64,000 nt of DNA from an uncultured Cellvibrionales bacterium (GCA_913031645.1 CAJWFB010000002.1:20418-84417), one strand, 5' to 3'; counted from the first letter of the stretch, positions 19,976 to 29,423 are shown. The notes: generated by a model not told the origin, from the letters alone. Program-made: numbers and translations.

Positions 19976-20935
19976 GTGCCAGATAGCTATGATTTTATAA
20001 AGTCAGTTTTGGATGTGAGTACCGACAGTATTGTGGTGATTGAGGCCAGTGGTGAGGTTGTTTTTGCCAACACACACTGGAATGAATTTGGCCGTGCTAA
20101 CGGATTTCTGTCTACCTATGATTGGGGCGGAGCCAATTACCTTGCAGTGTGTGATGTTGCTGCAGAAAGTGGCGATGCTGATGCCGCACGCGCTGCAGAG
20201 GGAATACGGAAGGTATCTAGAGCTGAACAAGACTGTTATTATCTTGAATATCCCTGCCACTCTTCAGTGGGACAGCGATGGTTTATGATGAAGGTCAGTC
20301 AATTTGTGCTCACGGACACTCAGTATCTTGTTATTACTCACAACGATATTACACAGCGAAAAAATGCAGAGGAGGAGGTTGCTAAGCTTGCAAGACTAGA
20401 TGACTTGACGGGCATCCCTAACCGCATAAATTTCGAGGAAGCTCTAAGCTATCAATGGAAACGAAGTATCAGGATGAAGACACCTATCTCTCTGGCTATG
20501 ATTGATATCGATCATTTCAAACAAGTCAATGACACCTATGGCCACAGTATTGGCGATAAGTACTTAACTTTTTTAGCATCTATTTTTTCAAAAGTAGCTA
20601 AACGCCCAGATGATATCTGTGCACGTTATGGTGGTGAAGAATTTGTACTGTTGTTTGGCGACACCGATAAAGCTGGAGCCGTCCAAGTGATTGATGAACT
20701 TACTAAAAACGTGAGGAGTCTAAAAATTCCAAATGAGAACGCATCAACCAAACCTATTATTACCTTAAGTATTGGACTCAAGACTCTCTACCCTACCAAA
20801 AATGACAGCTCTGAAGATTTTTTGCTATCCGTGGATAATTTACTTTATGCGGCTAAAAGAGCGGGTCGCGATACTATGGCGGCCAGTCTTTCCAGTGACA
20901 ATCATCAAACAGCCGAATTTGAGATTGTAAATTAG
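19976..20935 (+). CDS. PAS-GGDEF diguanylate cyclase
   Basis: An N-terminal PAS-like sensor domain (about residues 5-125, DSIVVIEASGEVVFAN) precedes a GGDEF domain (about 150-305). The active-site motif is YGGEEF, and the inhibitory I-site RxxD is present as RPDD five residues before it. The enzyme should make cyclic di-GMP in the cytoplasm with product inhibition; there is no membrane segment. I chose the GTG at 19976 because AGGAGAG precedes it at proper spacing, whereas the in-frame ATG at 19961 lacks a ribosome site. The ligand of the PAS domain is unknown. Confidence 0.9.
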   Translation: MPDSYDFIKSVLDVSTDSIVVIEASGEVVFANTHWNEFGRANGFLSTYDWGGANYLAVCDVAAESGDADAARAAEGIRKVSRAEQDCYYLEYPCHSSVGQRWFMMKVSQFVLTDTQYLVITHNDITQRKNAEEEVAKLARLDDLTGIPNRINFEEALSYQWKRSIRMKTPISLAMIDIDHFKQVNDTYGHSIGDKYLTFLASIFSKVAKRPDDICARYGGEEFVLLFGDTDKAGAVQVIDELTKNVRSLKIPNENASTKPIITLSIGLKTLYPTKNDSSEDFLLSVDNLLYAAKRAGRDTMAASLSSDNHQTAEFEIVN

Positions 20936-20994
20936 TCGTTATGCTCAATGATACAATAATTTAAAATCTTACTTTTTTATTTTGGAGACCACTG

Positions 20995-21846
20995 TTGCCA
21001 ACGATTACCACAACTGATGTTTATACCGTAGGCATACCCATAATATTGGGACTTATCTGTCTGGAGGCGGTATTTTCAGCTTTTAGAAATCGTCAGTTTT
21101 ATAAGCTGGGAGATACTGGCGGTACGGTTGGATTATTAGCGGGTAATGTCTTTGTGTCACTCATTACTCAAGGTTTCGTCCTTAGTCTTTATTTTTTCCT
21201 TTACCAGTTCAGAGTCTTAACAGTTAATGACGTAATGCCTGTTTGGGCAGCGTGGCTGCTGACCCTAGTGATGATTGATTTTGTGTTTTATTGGTATCAT
21301 CGCAGCGCTCATAGAATTAGATTTTTATGGGCAATCCATATGAATCACCACTCTAGTGTGGAGATGAACTTTTCTGTTGCATTCAGGCAAGCATGGTTTG
21401 GCCCTATTTCTAAGGCACCGTTTTATATAATTATGCCTTTGGTGGGATTCGATCCCAGTATTACCGTAGTGGTGGCTCTCTTCTCAAGACTTTGGGGTGT
21501 ATTGGGCCATACTCAGTGGATCGATAAATTGGGTTGGTTGGATGGAATTTTCAATACACCTTCTACTCACAGAGTGCATCATGGGACTAACCCTGAATAC
21601 GTTGATAGCAATTATGGTAATTTCTTCATTGTGTGGGATCGACTCTTTGGTACCTATTCAAAAGAGCAGGCACCCGTTATTTTTGGGCTGGTGAAAAATT
21701 TGGAGACAAATAATCCCGTAAAAATAACGTTCTATACATGGTCTGCCATAGTGTCCGATGTCAAAGGTGCACAGTCGTTTGATGAGATTCTTGGGTATAT
21801 CTTTGGGCCTCCAGATTGGTCACCCAAAGATGCAAAAAATTCATGA
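20995..21846 (+). CDS. Sterol desaturase / fatty acid hydroxylase superfamily protein
   Basis: This is an integral membrane di-iron oxygenase. Three to five hydrophobic segments surround the histidine clusters HRSAHR, HMNHHSS and THRVHHG that bind the iron pair. Bacterial members act on sterol-like lipids, fatty acids or carotenoids; the substrate here is unknown. The start is TTG at 20995, supported by TTGGAGA upstream. It lies between the GGDEF gene and a secreted MBL-fold gene on the same strand, with gaps of 59 and 42 bases. Confidence 0.87.
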   Translation: MPTITTTDVYTVGIPIILGLICLEAVFSAFRNRQFYKLGDTGGTVGLLAGNVFVSLITQGFVLSLYFFLYQFRVLTVNDVMPVWAAWLLTLVMIDFVFYWYHRSAHRIRFLWAIHMNHHSSVEMNFSVAFRQAWFGPISKAPFYIIMPLVGFDPSITVVVALFSRLWGVLGHTQWIDKLGWLDGIFNTPSTHRVHHGTNPEYVDSNYGNFFIVWDRLFGTYSKEQAPVIFGLVKNLETNNPVKITFYTWSAIVSDVKGAQSFDEILGYIFGPPDWSPKDAKNS

Positions 21847-21888
21847 CAGTGACACCATTAGTGTCCATAAAAAAGCAATAGAGGCAAC

Positions 21889-22812
21889 ATGACTCGTCTT
21901 GGAAAGATGGTTTTTGTATTATTTTTGATGATACCAACATTATCTAATGCTCAGACTAACCCGCCTTATCTCTATATTTTAGGAGTTGCTCAAGACGCAG
22001 GGTTTCCTCAAGCAGGCTGTTTTAAACCTCATTGTATGCCTGGGTGGCTTAATAAAGAAAAAAGACTAAGTGCGACATCACTCGCTGTTGTTGACCATCA
22101 AAACCAAAAAAGTTATCTTTTTGAGGCAACCCCCAATTTCCCGGAGCAACTTTTTCTGCTGGAGCAGGAAGCCCCAAATAGTGACCTGGCTGGAGTCTTT
22201 ATTACCCACGCACATATGGGGCACTATACTGGACTGATGTATTTGGGAAGAGAGGCCATGGGAACTGAACAACTCCCCGTTTATGTGATGCCAAAGATGA
22301 GGCAATATTTGCGTAATAATGGCCCTTGGAGTCAACTGGTTAACCTTAAGAATATCGTTTTAGAGCCTCTGAGTGACGCGTTACCGGTGGAGTTTGAAAA
22401 TCTTGAGATCACCCCCTTTTTAGTGCCTCACAGAGATGAATTTTCTGAAACAGTCGGTTTCTCTATAAAAGGCCCTAGCAAAACCGCGCTTTTTATTCCC
22501 GATATTAATAAATGGTCTCAGTGGGAGAAGAATCTTGCAGATCAGGTAAAGGCTACGGATTATGCCCTAATTGATGCGACATTTTATGATAACCAGGAAC
22601 TGCCAGGGCGAGATATGTCTCAGATCCCGCATCCTTTTGTAGTTGAAACCATGAACGCCCTATCAATGTTACCCAAAGAGCAAAGGAAGAAAGTCTGGTT
22701 TATTCATATGAATCATACTAACCCCTTACTTAGTGTAAATAGTCAGGAAGCAAAAGCGGTGCGCGCTCGCGGCTTTAATATCGCTAGTGCGGGCCTACGC
22801 TTTCCGCTATAG
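21889..22812 (+). CDS. Exported metallo-beta-lactamase-fold protein, PqqB-like
   Basis: A signal peptide (about 1-21, ending SNAQ) precedes an MBL fold whose start, LGVAQDAGFPQAGC, resembles PqqB. The metal motif reads HAHMGHYTGL: the aspartate of the usual HxHxDH is Gly. Further metal-ligand candidates are His in VPHRDEF, Asp in FIPDINKW and His in HMNHTNP. No pqq genes are near, so a role in PQQ synthesis is unlikely. It is probably a periplasmic hydrolase of unknown substrate. Confidence 0.75.
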   Translation: MTRLGKMVFVLFLMIPTLSNAQTNPPYLYILGVAQDAGFPQAGCFKPHCMPGWLNKEKRLSATSLAVVDHQNQKSYLFEATPNFPEQLFLLEQEAPNSDLAGVFITHAHMGHYTGLMYLGREAMGTEQLPVYVMPKMRQYLRNNGPWSQLVNLKNIVLEPLSDALPVEFENLEITPFLVPHRDEFSETVGFSIKGPSKTALFIPDINKWSQWEKNLADQVKATDYALIDATFYDNQELPGRDMSQIPHPFVVETMNALSMLPKEQRKKVWFIHMNHTNPLLSVNSQEAKAVRARGFNIASAGLRFPL

Positions 22813-22823
22813 GAGATTTTAAG

Positions 22824-23012
22824 ATGCCCTTAGCTTTAGTTTTTTTCTTGGCTACTCTAGCAAGTGCTTATGTGTGCTACACCGTGGCTAATGAGCGTCA
22901 CGCAGATACCCGTTTCTGGTTATGGATGGGAATTTTATTCGGACCCTTGGCAATACCATTAGTGTTTTTTTCAAGGGCAGTGAGTACTGATAAAAAAAAC
23001 GCTAATAGCTAA
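22824..23012 (+). CDS. Small two-helix membrane protein, unknown function
   Basis: I do not recognise this 62-residue protein. It has two hydrophobic segments (about 3-20 and 31-50) joined by a polar turn with NERHADTR, and a lysine-rich tail. AGGAG precedes the ATG, and the gene follows the PqqB-like gene by 11 bases, so the two are probably co-translated. It converges with the phosphate transporter gene. Confidence 0.65.
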   Translation: MPLALVFFLATLASAYVCYTVANERHADTRFWLWMGILFGPLAIPLVFFSRAVSTDKKNANS

Positions 23013-23018
23013 GCCTTT

Positions 23019-24302
23019 CTAACCAAACACGCCTTTGAAGAAAAAGAAAAACACAATGGCTAAACCAGCACCGGCGGGTAACGTAACGACCCAAGATAAG
23101 AAAATTGACCCTATCATACGCAAATTTAGTGCGCCGATACCACGAGCAAGACCCACGCCCAAGACGGCCCCCACTAAGGTGTGGGTAGTAGAAATTGGCA
23201 GTCCAGTGCCGGACGCGAAGACCACCGTAGCCGCGGCTCCTAATTCAGCAGCGAACCCTCGGCTTGGCGTTAATTCAGTAATTTTTCGTCCAATGGTCCC
23301 CATAACTTTGAATCCATAGGTTGCTAAACCAAAGACGATACCTGCCCCACCTAGTAATAATATCCAGCTAGGCATCGAGCTTTTTGCCGCAATATCACCG
23401 CCAGAGTTAACGACATTTACAACGGCAGCCAGAGGACCCACGGCATTAGCTACATCATTGGAACCATGCGCAAAAGCCATACTACAGGCAGTGAAAATCA
23501 TTAGTACCGCGAAAACGCGCTCGACATTAGCAAAGCGATTTTTTGCCTCCAAAGCCTCGTCACGCTCCACTCTCGCGAGTAAAAAGGAGCCAATAATCGC
23601 AACAAAAACACCAAACATAATCGCCCAAACTACTGACTCACCAAAGTTGAGTGATACACCAATGTCTTTAAAAACATGCTTGAGCCCTTTGAGGATGGTC
23701 ACCATCGCCATTAAAAAGCCTACAGCAAACATGTACATAGGCGCATATTTCTTGGCACGCTCAAAAGGATCGTCTTGAATTAAAATAAGATTTTGCACAC
23801 TACGGAAAATGGCGAATGAGATGGTGCCTGCAATTACCGGGGATACCACCCAACTGGCGACAATGGTACTGACCTTAGACCAGTTCACTGCATCCGTGGA
23901 AACACCCACCGCGGCAAACCCAACAATGGCCCCAACAATAGAGTGTGTAGTGGACACAGGCCAGCCTTTAAAGCTAGCAATCATCAACCATGTGCCAGCA
24001 GCCAGCAGCGCGGAGAGCATGCCGAAGACAAGAAGGTCTGGAGAGTCTATAAATACATCAGTGTCAACAATACCTTTACGGATAGTTGAAGTGACTTCTC
24101 CTCCCGCTAAATAGGCACCCGCAAACTCGAAAACCATGGCGATTAAAATAGCCTGCTTGATAGTGAGTGCTTTGGAGCCTACGGACGTACCCATTGCATT
24201 GGCTACATCATTTGCGCCAACACCCCAAGCCATAAAAAAGCCAAACAATCCAGCGAGGATAATCAGCAGTGTCCCGTACTCTGTAAATAGTTCCATAGCC
24301 AT
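23019..24302 (-). CDS. pitA: Low-affinity inorganic phosphate transporter, PiT family
   Basis: PiT proteins import phosphate with protons or sodium across the inner membrane. The 427-residue protein has about ten hydrophobic segments and the duplicated family signature, GANDVANAMGTSVGSKA in the first half and GSNDVANAVGPLAAV in the second, with STTHS and STTHT repeats. It follows the PhoU-like gene by 19 bases, a common pairing in which the partner modulates the transporter. Confidence 0.93.
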   Translation of the reverse strand: MAMELFTEYGTLLIILAGLFGFFMAWGVGANDVANAMGTSVGSKALTIKQAILIAMVFEFAGAYLAGGEVTSTIRKGIVDTDVFIDSPDLLVFGMLSALLAAGTWLMIASFKGWPVSTTHSIVGAIVGFAAVGVSTDAVNWSKVSTIVASWVVSPVIAGTISFAIFRSVQNLILIQDDPFERAKKYAPMYMFAVGFLMAMVTILKGLKHVFKDIGVSLNFGESVVWAIMFGVFVAIIGSFLLARVERDEALEAKNRFANVERVFAVLMIFTACSMAFAHGSNDVANAVGPLAAVVNVVNSGGDIAAKSSMPSWILLLGGAGIVFGLATYGFKVMGTIGRKITELTPSRGFAAELGAAATVVFASGTGLPISTTHTLVGAVLGVGLARGIGALNLRMIGSIFLSWVVTLPAGAGLAIVFFFFFKGVFG

Positions 24303-24321
24303 CAGTCTCTTGAATTAATTA

Positions 24322-25002
24322 CTATTTTGCTAGTAGGAGTTCGAGTTGATTACCCACGCGCTCGGCGGTGTCAGCTATTTCACCAATATTATCAATGACG
24401 TTATAGAGGAACATAACGTGAATTGGTGGGATGTCGCCTTCTATTTTAAATAATCGATGGCGCAACTTGCGTTCTCTCTTATCAACTTTTTGTTCTTGCG
24501 CATCTAAATCACGAATCAATTTTTTGACAAACTTGACTTCCTGCCCAGTAAATCCAGTTTCAAGTAATTCGTCTAGTTCATCGATGGCTGTACGGGCTTT
24601 TTCGCAGGTTTCAATAGTGCTTTTAACATAGGCAATGAAATCAGACTGTAAAGAGGTAGGAATATCCATTTCGCGGCCCAAGACAATGCCACATACATCT
24701 TTAGCGGTGTTGGCTATATTGTCTTGTTGGGCCAAAATACCGAGTAAGTCACCGCGGGAGACAGGCATAAACAAGCTTTTCGGCATGTTTAGACGGAACT
24801 GCTTTTTTAACTCATCGGCTTGGTTCTCATCATCAGAAATTCTATCAAAGACTTCACTCGCTGTTTGCCAATCATTGGCAATGACTGACTCGAAAAAGGG
24901 CTCTAGCTTTGAGGCACAGACCACAACCAGAGACATATGCTCTTGAAGAGGCCTTATAGGGGATTTTCCAAACAGGTTTGAAATTGAATTACTAAATACC
25001 AT
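24322..25002 (-). CDS. DUF47 / PhoU-like phosphate transport regulator
   Basis: This all-helical protein (226 residues) belongs to the TIGR00153 DUF47 family. Such proteins are encoded beside PiT transporters and are thought to regulate them. Acidic residues for metal binding occur in SRGDLLGILAQQDNIANTAKDV. The start at 25002 is set by a perfect AGGAGG six bases upstream; an in-frame codon at 25026 is less likely. Confidence 0.88.
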   Translation of the reverse strand: MVFSNSISNLFGKSPIRPLQEHMSLVVVCASKLEPFFESVIANDWQTASEVFDRISDDENQADELKKQFRLNMPKSLFMPVSRGDLLGILAQQDNIANTAKDVCGIVLGREMDIPTSLQSDFIAYVKSTIETCEKARTAIDELDELLETGFTGQEVKFVKKLIRDLDAQEQKVDKRERKLRHRLFKIEGDIPPIHVMFLYNVIDNIGEIADTAERVGNQLELLLAK

Positions 25003-25081
25003 TGAGGACCTCCTAGATTCTTGCATTATAAGAGCTTGTCAAAAAAATGAAATACTTTTATCAACCATTTTAACGGCTTTT

Positions 25082-27196
25082 TTAGGCTTGAGCATATTGC
25101 TCATTGCGTCCAAGCCAGCGACGAATTAGTGGGTCTATATTTTTAGGATAGTTGAGTAATAATTTCTCCGCGACAACTTTGATATCTGGCAACATATGAG
25201 CGTCTCGCTGCAGATCTGCAATATGCAAGTACATATTACCGGTTTGGCGAGTGCCGAGAACTTCTCCAGGACCCCTCAGCTCAAGATCTTTCTCGGCGAT
25301 CTTAAAACCATCGGTGGTTTCACGCATGATCTTAAGCCGAGCGTTACCATTCCCAGATAGCGGTGGACTATAAAGCAAAACACAGTGACTGGCCTCTGTC
25401 CCTCGGCCTACTCTGCCACGCAATTGGTGCAATTGGGATAGGCCTAGGCGTTCTGAGTTTTCAATAATCATTAAGCTTGCATTGGGCACATCAACGCCAA
25501 CCTCAATGACGGTGGTCGCCACCAGTAAATTAATGTTGCCTTGTTTAAAGGCCTCCATAATCTCAATCTTTTCTCTAGGTTTTAAACGCCCATGTATAAG
25601 GCCAATTGACAATTCTGGCAGCAGTAACTGCAGTTCACTGGCAGTCACTTCTGCCGCCTGAGCTTCTAAAACATCTGACTCTTCAATCAGAGTACAAACC
25701 CAGTAGGCTTGACGACCATTTACACAAGAAGCACGCACCCGTTCAATAACATCATTGCGTCTTAAATTACTCAATACCAAGGTGTCTATAGGCTTACGTC
25801 CTGGCGGTAATTCATCGATCACAGAGCAATCAAGATCAGCATAGGCACTCATAGCTAATGTGCGCGGTATGGGTGTTGCGGTCATTATTAGCTGATGAGG
25901 AGCACAGCCACTTGTCTGTAAAAAGGAATTGGGGACAAAGCCTTTCTGCCGCAAAGCTAGTCGTTGATGGACGCCAAAACGATGCTGTTCATCAATAATA
26001 CTTAGGCCAAGATCATTGAATTCCACAGTTTCCTGAAACAAAGCATGAGTGCCAATAACCATCTGCGCCTTTCCGTCAGCGATTTCTGACAATTTAAGTG
26101 CACGGGCCTTACCTTTGATTTTCCCCGTTAACCAAGTGACTCGTATGTCTAATGGTTTGAACCATTGCTCAAAGTTTTGACGGTGCTGGTCAGCAAGAAT
26201 TTCGGTAGGAGCCATTAGTGCGACTTGCTTACCATTGGCAATGGCTTGCAGTGCAGCTAGAGCCGCAACGACTGTTTTTCCTGATCCTACGTCACCTTGA
26301 ACCAAGCGAAGCATTGGCACGGTGGACTCTATATCTCTATTTATTTCATCAGCGACTCTTGTTTGAGCGCCAGTGAGTTGAAAATTTAATTGTTTTAAAA
26401 ACGCGGACTTTGCAGTTTTGTCTTCACCCAGAATCGGCGCGCTCTGTTGTTGAATTTTTTGCCGCAATCGCAATAAGCTGAGATTGTGAGCAATTAACTC
26501 CTCAGCGGCGAGTCTCTGTTGTGCGGGATGTTCCCCTGCCGCTAGTAAATGTAAAGCAGTTCCTGGGGGTGGGTTGTGTAAAAGTTCCAGAGCATCGATC
26601 AGAGAGTATGCCAGCTGCTGATGGAGCCCATCATCAGGAGATATTGGCACTAGCTCCGTGATGGGGTGATTCTTTAGTTTAGTTAGAGCTTGAGCACAAA
26701 GATCTCGAATACGACTTTGGGTAATACCCTCAGTAGCTGGGTAGATAGGCGTTAGGGTCTCCTCTAATTGACGCGGCTGGTTGGCATCAAGATGCTGATA
26801 CTCGGGGTGATAGAACTCGACACCTGACACTCCTCGTCTAGCTTCGCCAAAACATCTCAAGCGAGCCCCGACTTTTAGACGGTCTTGCTGTGCCTTATTA
26901 AAATGGAAAAAACGCAGCGTGGTAGTGCCGGTATTATCTTGTAAACGGCAAACTAAACTCCGCCTTCTGCCAAACACCACATCGCTAGCACGTACCTCCC
27001 CTTCAATAACGACTTCTGTTTGTGGTTGAATGCCACCAATAGCGGTTATTTTGGTCCTATCTATATAGCGTAGGGGCAGATGGAACAACAGATCCTGCAC
27101 GTTGTGCAAGCCAAGTTTATTTAATTTCAAGGAGAGCTGCGGCCCAACGCCTCGCAAAGTGTCAATGCTCATTCTGTCTAGGTTTTGGGTGCTCAT
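25082..27196 (-). CDS. recG: ATP-dependent DNA helicase RecG
   Basis: RecG remodels stalled replication forks and branched recombination intermediates. An N-terminal wedge/OB domain is followed by the helicase core with Walker A GDVGSGKT (301-308), the DEQHRF box, MTATPIPRTLA and the motif VI region HQLRGRVGRG. The C-terminal TRG motif region is present, for 704 residues. Its ATG overlaps the oxyR stop codon (ATGA), which suggests translational coupling; oxyR-recG is an operon in Pseudomonas aeruginosa. Confidence 0.97.
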   Translation of the reverse strand: MSTQNLDRMSIDTLRGVGPQLSLKLNKLGLHNVQDLLFHLPLRYIDRTKITAIGGIQPQTEVVIEGEVRASDVVFGRRRSLVCRLQDNTGTTTLRFFHFNKAQQDRLKVGARLRCFGEARRGVSGVEFYHPEYQHLDANQPRQLEETLTPIYPATEGITQSRIRDLCAQALTKLKNHPITELVPISPDDGLHQQLAYSLIDALELLHNPPPGTALHLLAAGEHPAQQRLAAEELIAHNLSLLRLRQKIQQQSAPILGEDKTAKSAFLKQLNFQLTGAQTRVADEINRDIESTVPMLRLVQGDVGSGKTVVAALAALQAIANGKQVALMAPTEILADQHRQNFEQWFKPLDIRVTWLTGKIKGKARALKLSEIADGKAQMVIGTHALFQETVEFNDLGLSIIDEQHRFGVHQRLALRQKGFVPNSFLQTSGCAPHQLIMTATPIPRTLAMSAYADLDCSVIDELPPGRKPIDTLVLSNLRRNDVIERVRASCVNGRQAYWVCTLIEESDVLEAQAAEVTASELQLLLPELSIGLIHGRLKPREKIEIMEAFKQGNINLLVATTVIEVGVDVPNASLMIIENSERLGLSQLHQLRGRVGRGTEASHCVLLYSPPLSGNGNARLKIMRETTDGFKIAEKDLELRGPGEVLGTRQTGNMYLHIADLQRDAHMLPDIKVVAEKLLLNYPKNIDPLIRRWLGRNEQYAQA

Positions 27197-28119
27197 CCAG
27201 TTTTAATGATCCCAGGTAAATTACTGACATGGATAGCATTGCGCAGAGCATCTATTGCTTTATGGCGTGGAAAGCTTGCGCGCCAAGCTATGGCTGTGGT
27301 TCTCGACGGCGAGAGCTCTGAAAAGGGCTTAATGACTAAGCCATCGGTTCGATCTGCCGCTCCAATAGCCGCAGAGTTCGGTAATACCGTGATTCCAAGT
27401 CCAGAGGACACCATGTGGCAAAGTGTCTCAAGAGAACTACCTTCTGTCATTGTGCTAATTGACGCATCGGAGGCTTCATACTGGTTTATGTTCGGTAAAA
27501 CTTTAGAGACCTGGTCTCTAAAGCAATGTCCTTCGCCCATCATTAATAAATTTTCGTTGTCCAAATCTGACGTACTAATTGCCGCTCGATTGGCTAACGG
27601 ATGATCTTTTGGTAAAAGGACCACAAAAGGTTCTTCATAAAGGGGTTGTACAACAATATCAGGCTCACTAAAGGGCAGTGATATCAAGATTACATCTACG
27701 TCGCCACTTTTAAGTCGTTTCCTTAGACTACTGGTATAACCCTCTTCAATCACAAGATGCATATCTGGTGCTGTACTTCGCAATGGTGGGATAAAGTGAG
27801 GGAAAAGATAGGGGCCAATGGTGAAAATAGCGCCTATATGCAATGGCGTGTTGAGCTGATTACTACCTGATTGTGCAATATCTTTGATTGTTGAGGCCTC
27901 GTCCAAAACACGCTGTGACTGCTGAATAATTTGCTGCCCTACTGGTGTGGGGCGGACATTACTTTTGGAACGCTCAAAAAGATTAACACCAAGTTCACTC
28001 TCAAGTTTCTTAACCGCTATACTCAGAGTCGGCTGACTGACGTTGCATAGCTCGGCAGCTTTACCAAAGTGTTGAGATTGTGCCAAAGTGACAATGTAGC
28101 GTAGTTCGGTTAGTGTCAT
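27193..28119 (-). CDS. oxyR: OxyR-type LysR regulator lacking the resolving cysteine
   Basis: OxyR senses hydrogen peroxide and activates catalase and related genes. The N-terminal helix-turn-helix begins MTLTELRYIVTLAQ, as in Pseudomonas OxyR. The sensor loop keeps the peroxidatic Cys199 in GEGHCFRDQ, but position 208, normally the disulfide partner Cys, is Leu. Other cysteines are Cys25 and Cys234. The ATG at 28119 follows AAGAGG and gives 308 residues with E. coli numbering. The coupling to recG supports the name. The missing cysteine means a 1-Cys mechanism or a changed signal. Confidence 0.88.
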   Translation of the reverse strand: MTLTELRYIVTLAQSQHFGKAAELCNVSQPTLSIAVKKLESELGVNLFERSKSNVRPTPVGQQIIQQSQRVLDEASTIKDIAQSGSNQLNTPLHIGAIFTIGPYLFPHFIPPLRSTAPDMHLVIEEGYTSSLRKRLKSGDVDVILISLPFSEPDIVVQPLYEEPFVVLLPKDHPLANRAAISTSDLDNENLLMMGEGHCFRDQVSKVLPNINQYEASDASISTMTEGSSLETLCHMVSSGLGITVLPNSAAIGAADRTDGLVIKPFSELSPSRTTAIAWRASFPRHKAIDALRNAIHVSNLPGIIKTG

Positions 28120-28180
28120 TGGTGCCTCTTGATAATGGATCACCAATCATAGCTAATTTTAATCGATTTGGGGGATATAA

Positions 28181-29023
28181 TTGAAAATATTGTTAGCCGG
28201 TTGTGGTGATATTGGTCAGCGTGTGGCTACAAATCTTGATTCTAGCTATCAATGTTTTGGTTTAAGGCGCAGTCCTTTTCTATTCTCTGATCGGATAACT
28301 CCGATCGTCGCTGATTTGGCTGATCAACAGCAACTAGTCAACGTTTTTAAAGGAAAAATTGATATTGTCGTGGCAACGCTAACACCCAGTTCACGAAGCG
28401 AGGACGCCTACCATAAAGCCTATGTTGAAACCTCAAAAGCACTAAGTACTGTCATTAACCAAGCAGCCTATCAGCCGACATTGGTAATTTGGGTGTCTAG
28501 TACGAGTGTTTTTGGTGAGCATTCATCCGGGTGGGTAGATGAGCACTCACCTCCACTACCCACTACCCTTTCTAGCAAAGCATTGCTTCAAGCGGAACAC
28601 AACATCAGTGAATTACGCTGTAAACATATTGTGATTAGATTCTCCGGGATTTATGGTCCGGGGCGCCATCGACTAATCAGTGAGGTTGAGAGTGGAATTG
28701 GCCGTCCTGCCGAGCCAGAATATTGGACTAATCGCATTCATAGCGAGGATTGTGCAGGGGTTATCACCTACTTAATTGAAGAACACTTATCACAAAAACC
28801 TTTAGAGTCTTTGTATATAGCAACAGATTGTGAGCCAGTCACACAGCATAAACTGAGAGACTGGTTAGCTATGCAGCTTGGTGTAAGCCTGACAGAACAA
28901 CCGTCTAGCCGAGGATTGCTGCGTCGCCTTAGCAATAAGAGGCTAATAAAGGCAGGCTATCAGTTTGCATTCCCAACCTATCGAGAGGGTTATCAGTCGC
29001 TAATTAACAGCTTAAGTGATTGA
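28181..29023 (+). CDS. NAD(P)-binding epimerase-like protein (YeeZ type)
   Basis: This 280-residue protein is an extended short-chain dehydrogenase. It has the dinucleotide motif GCGDIG (residues 7-12), SSTSVFGEHSSGWVDE, and RFSGIYGPGRHR, where the Tyr-x-x-x-Lys of the family is not intact. It resembles E. coli YeeZ, whose substrate is not known. It starts with TTG after GGGGAT and is divergent from oxyR, with 61 bases between, so OxyR may control it. Confidence 0.78.
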   Translation: MKILLAGCGDIGQRVATNLDSSYQCFGLRRSPFLFSDRITPIVADLADQQQLVNVFKGKIDIVVATLTPSSRSEDAYHKAYVETSKALSTVINQAAYQPTLVIWVSSTSVFGEHSSGWVDEHSPPLPTTLSSKALLQAEHNISELRCKHIVIRFSGIYGPGRHRLISEVESGIGRPAEPEYWTNRIHSEDCAGVITYLIEEHLSQKPLESLYIATDCEPVTQHKLRDWLAMQLGVSLTEQPSSRGLLRRLSNKRLIKAGYQFAFPTYREGYQSLINSLSD

Positions 29024-29039
29024 GCCATTACCACTGACT

Positions 29040-29423
29040 CTAAACGACGAGAATCCCGTCCATTTCTACCTGAGACCCTTTCGGGAGTGCCCTTACTCCA
29101 ATTGCCGCTCTAGCAGGATAAGGCTCGACGAAGTACTGACCCATAACTTCGTTGACAATGGGGAAGTTGCTGAGGTCGGTCAAAAATATATTGAGTTTCA
29201 CAATACTGCTGAGATCTCCGCCAGCAGCCTCACAAACAGCCGTTAAATTATCGAATACTTGGCTAATTTGAGTCGCGATATCATCGCTGACAATTTCCAT
29301 AGTTTGCGGGTCAAGAGGAATCTGACCGGATAAATAAACGGTATTGTTAACCTTTACCGCTTGGCTATAGGTGCCAATGGCGGCTGGCGCTTGGTCGGTA
29401 TAAATAGTTGCTTTATTTGACAT
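29040..29423 (-). CDS. ridA: Enamine/imine deaminase RidA
   Basis: RidA hydrolyses reactive enamines such as 2-aminoacrylate made by PLP enzymes. The 127-residue protein has the substrate Arg in YPARAAIGV and Glu in VEMDGIL near the C-terminus, and the family start with GTYSQAV and [13 protein letters not shown] precedes the ATG. It follows spoT by 20 bases, as in Pseudomonas and E. coli. Confidence 0.95.
   Translation of the reverse strand: MSNKATIYTDQAPAAIGTYSQAVKVNNTVYLSGQIPLDPQTMEIVSDDIATQISQVFDNLTAVCEAAGGDLSSIVKLNIFLTDLSNFPIVNEVMGQYFVEPYPARAAIGVRALPKGSQVEMDGILVV

Noticed and set aside
23035-24318. Four plus-strand open frames rich in Ala, Pro, Lys and Thr
   Set aside because: They are antisense to pitA. 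Their composition mirrors the Gly/Ala/Val codons of the transporter, and no ribosome sites precede them.
27185-27604. Plus-strand open frame of 139 codons
   Set aside because: It is antisense to the 3' part of oxyR and the recG start and has no family resemblance.
28181-29023. The epimerase-like gene as a UDP-sugar epimerase
   Set aside because: It lacks the intact Tyr-x-x-x-Lys and sugar-nucleotide motifs and has no sugar genes near it; a YeeZ-like label is safer.
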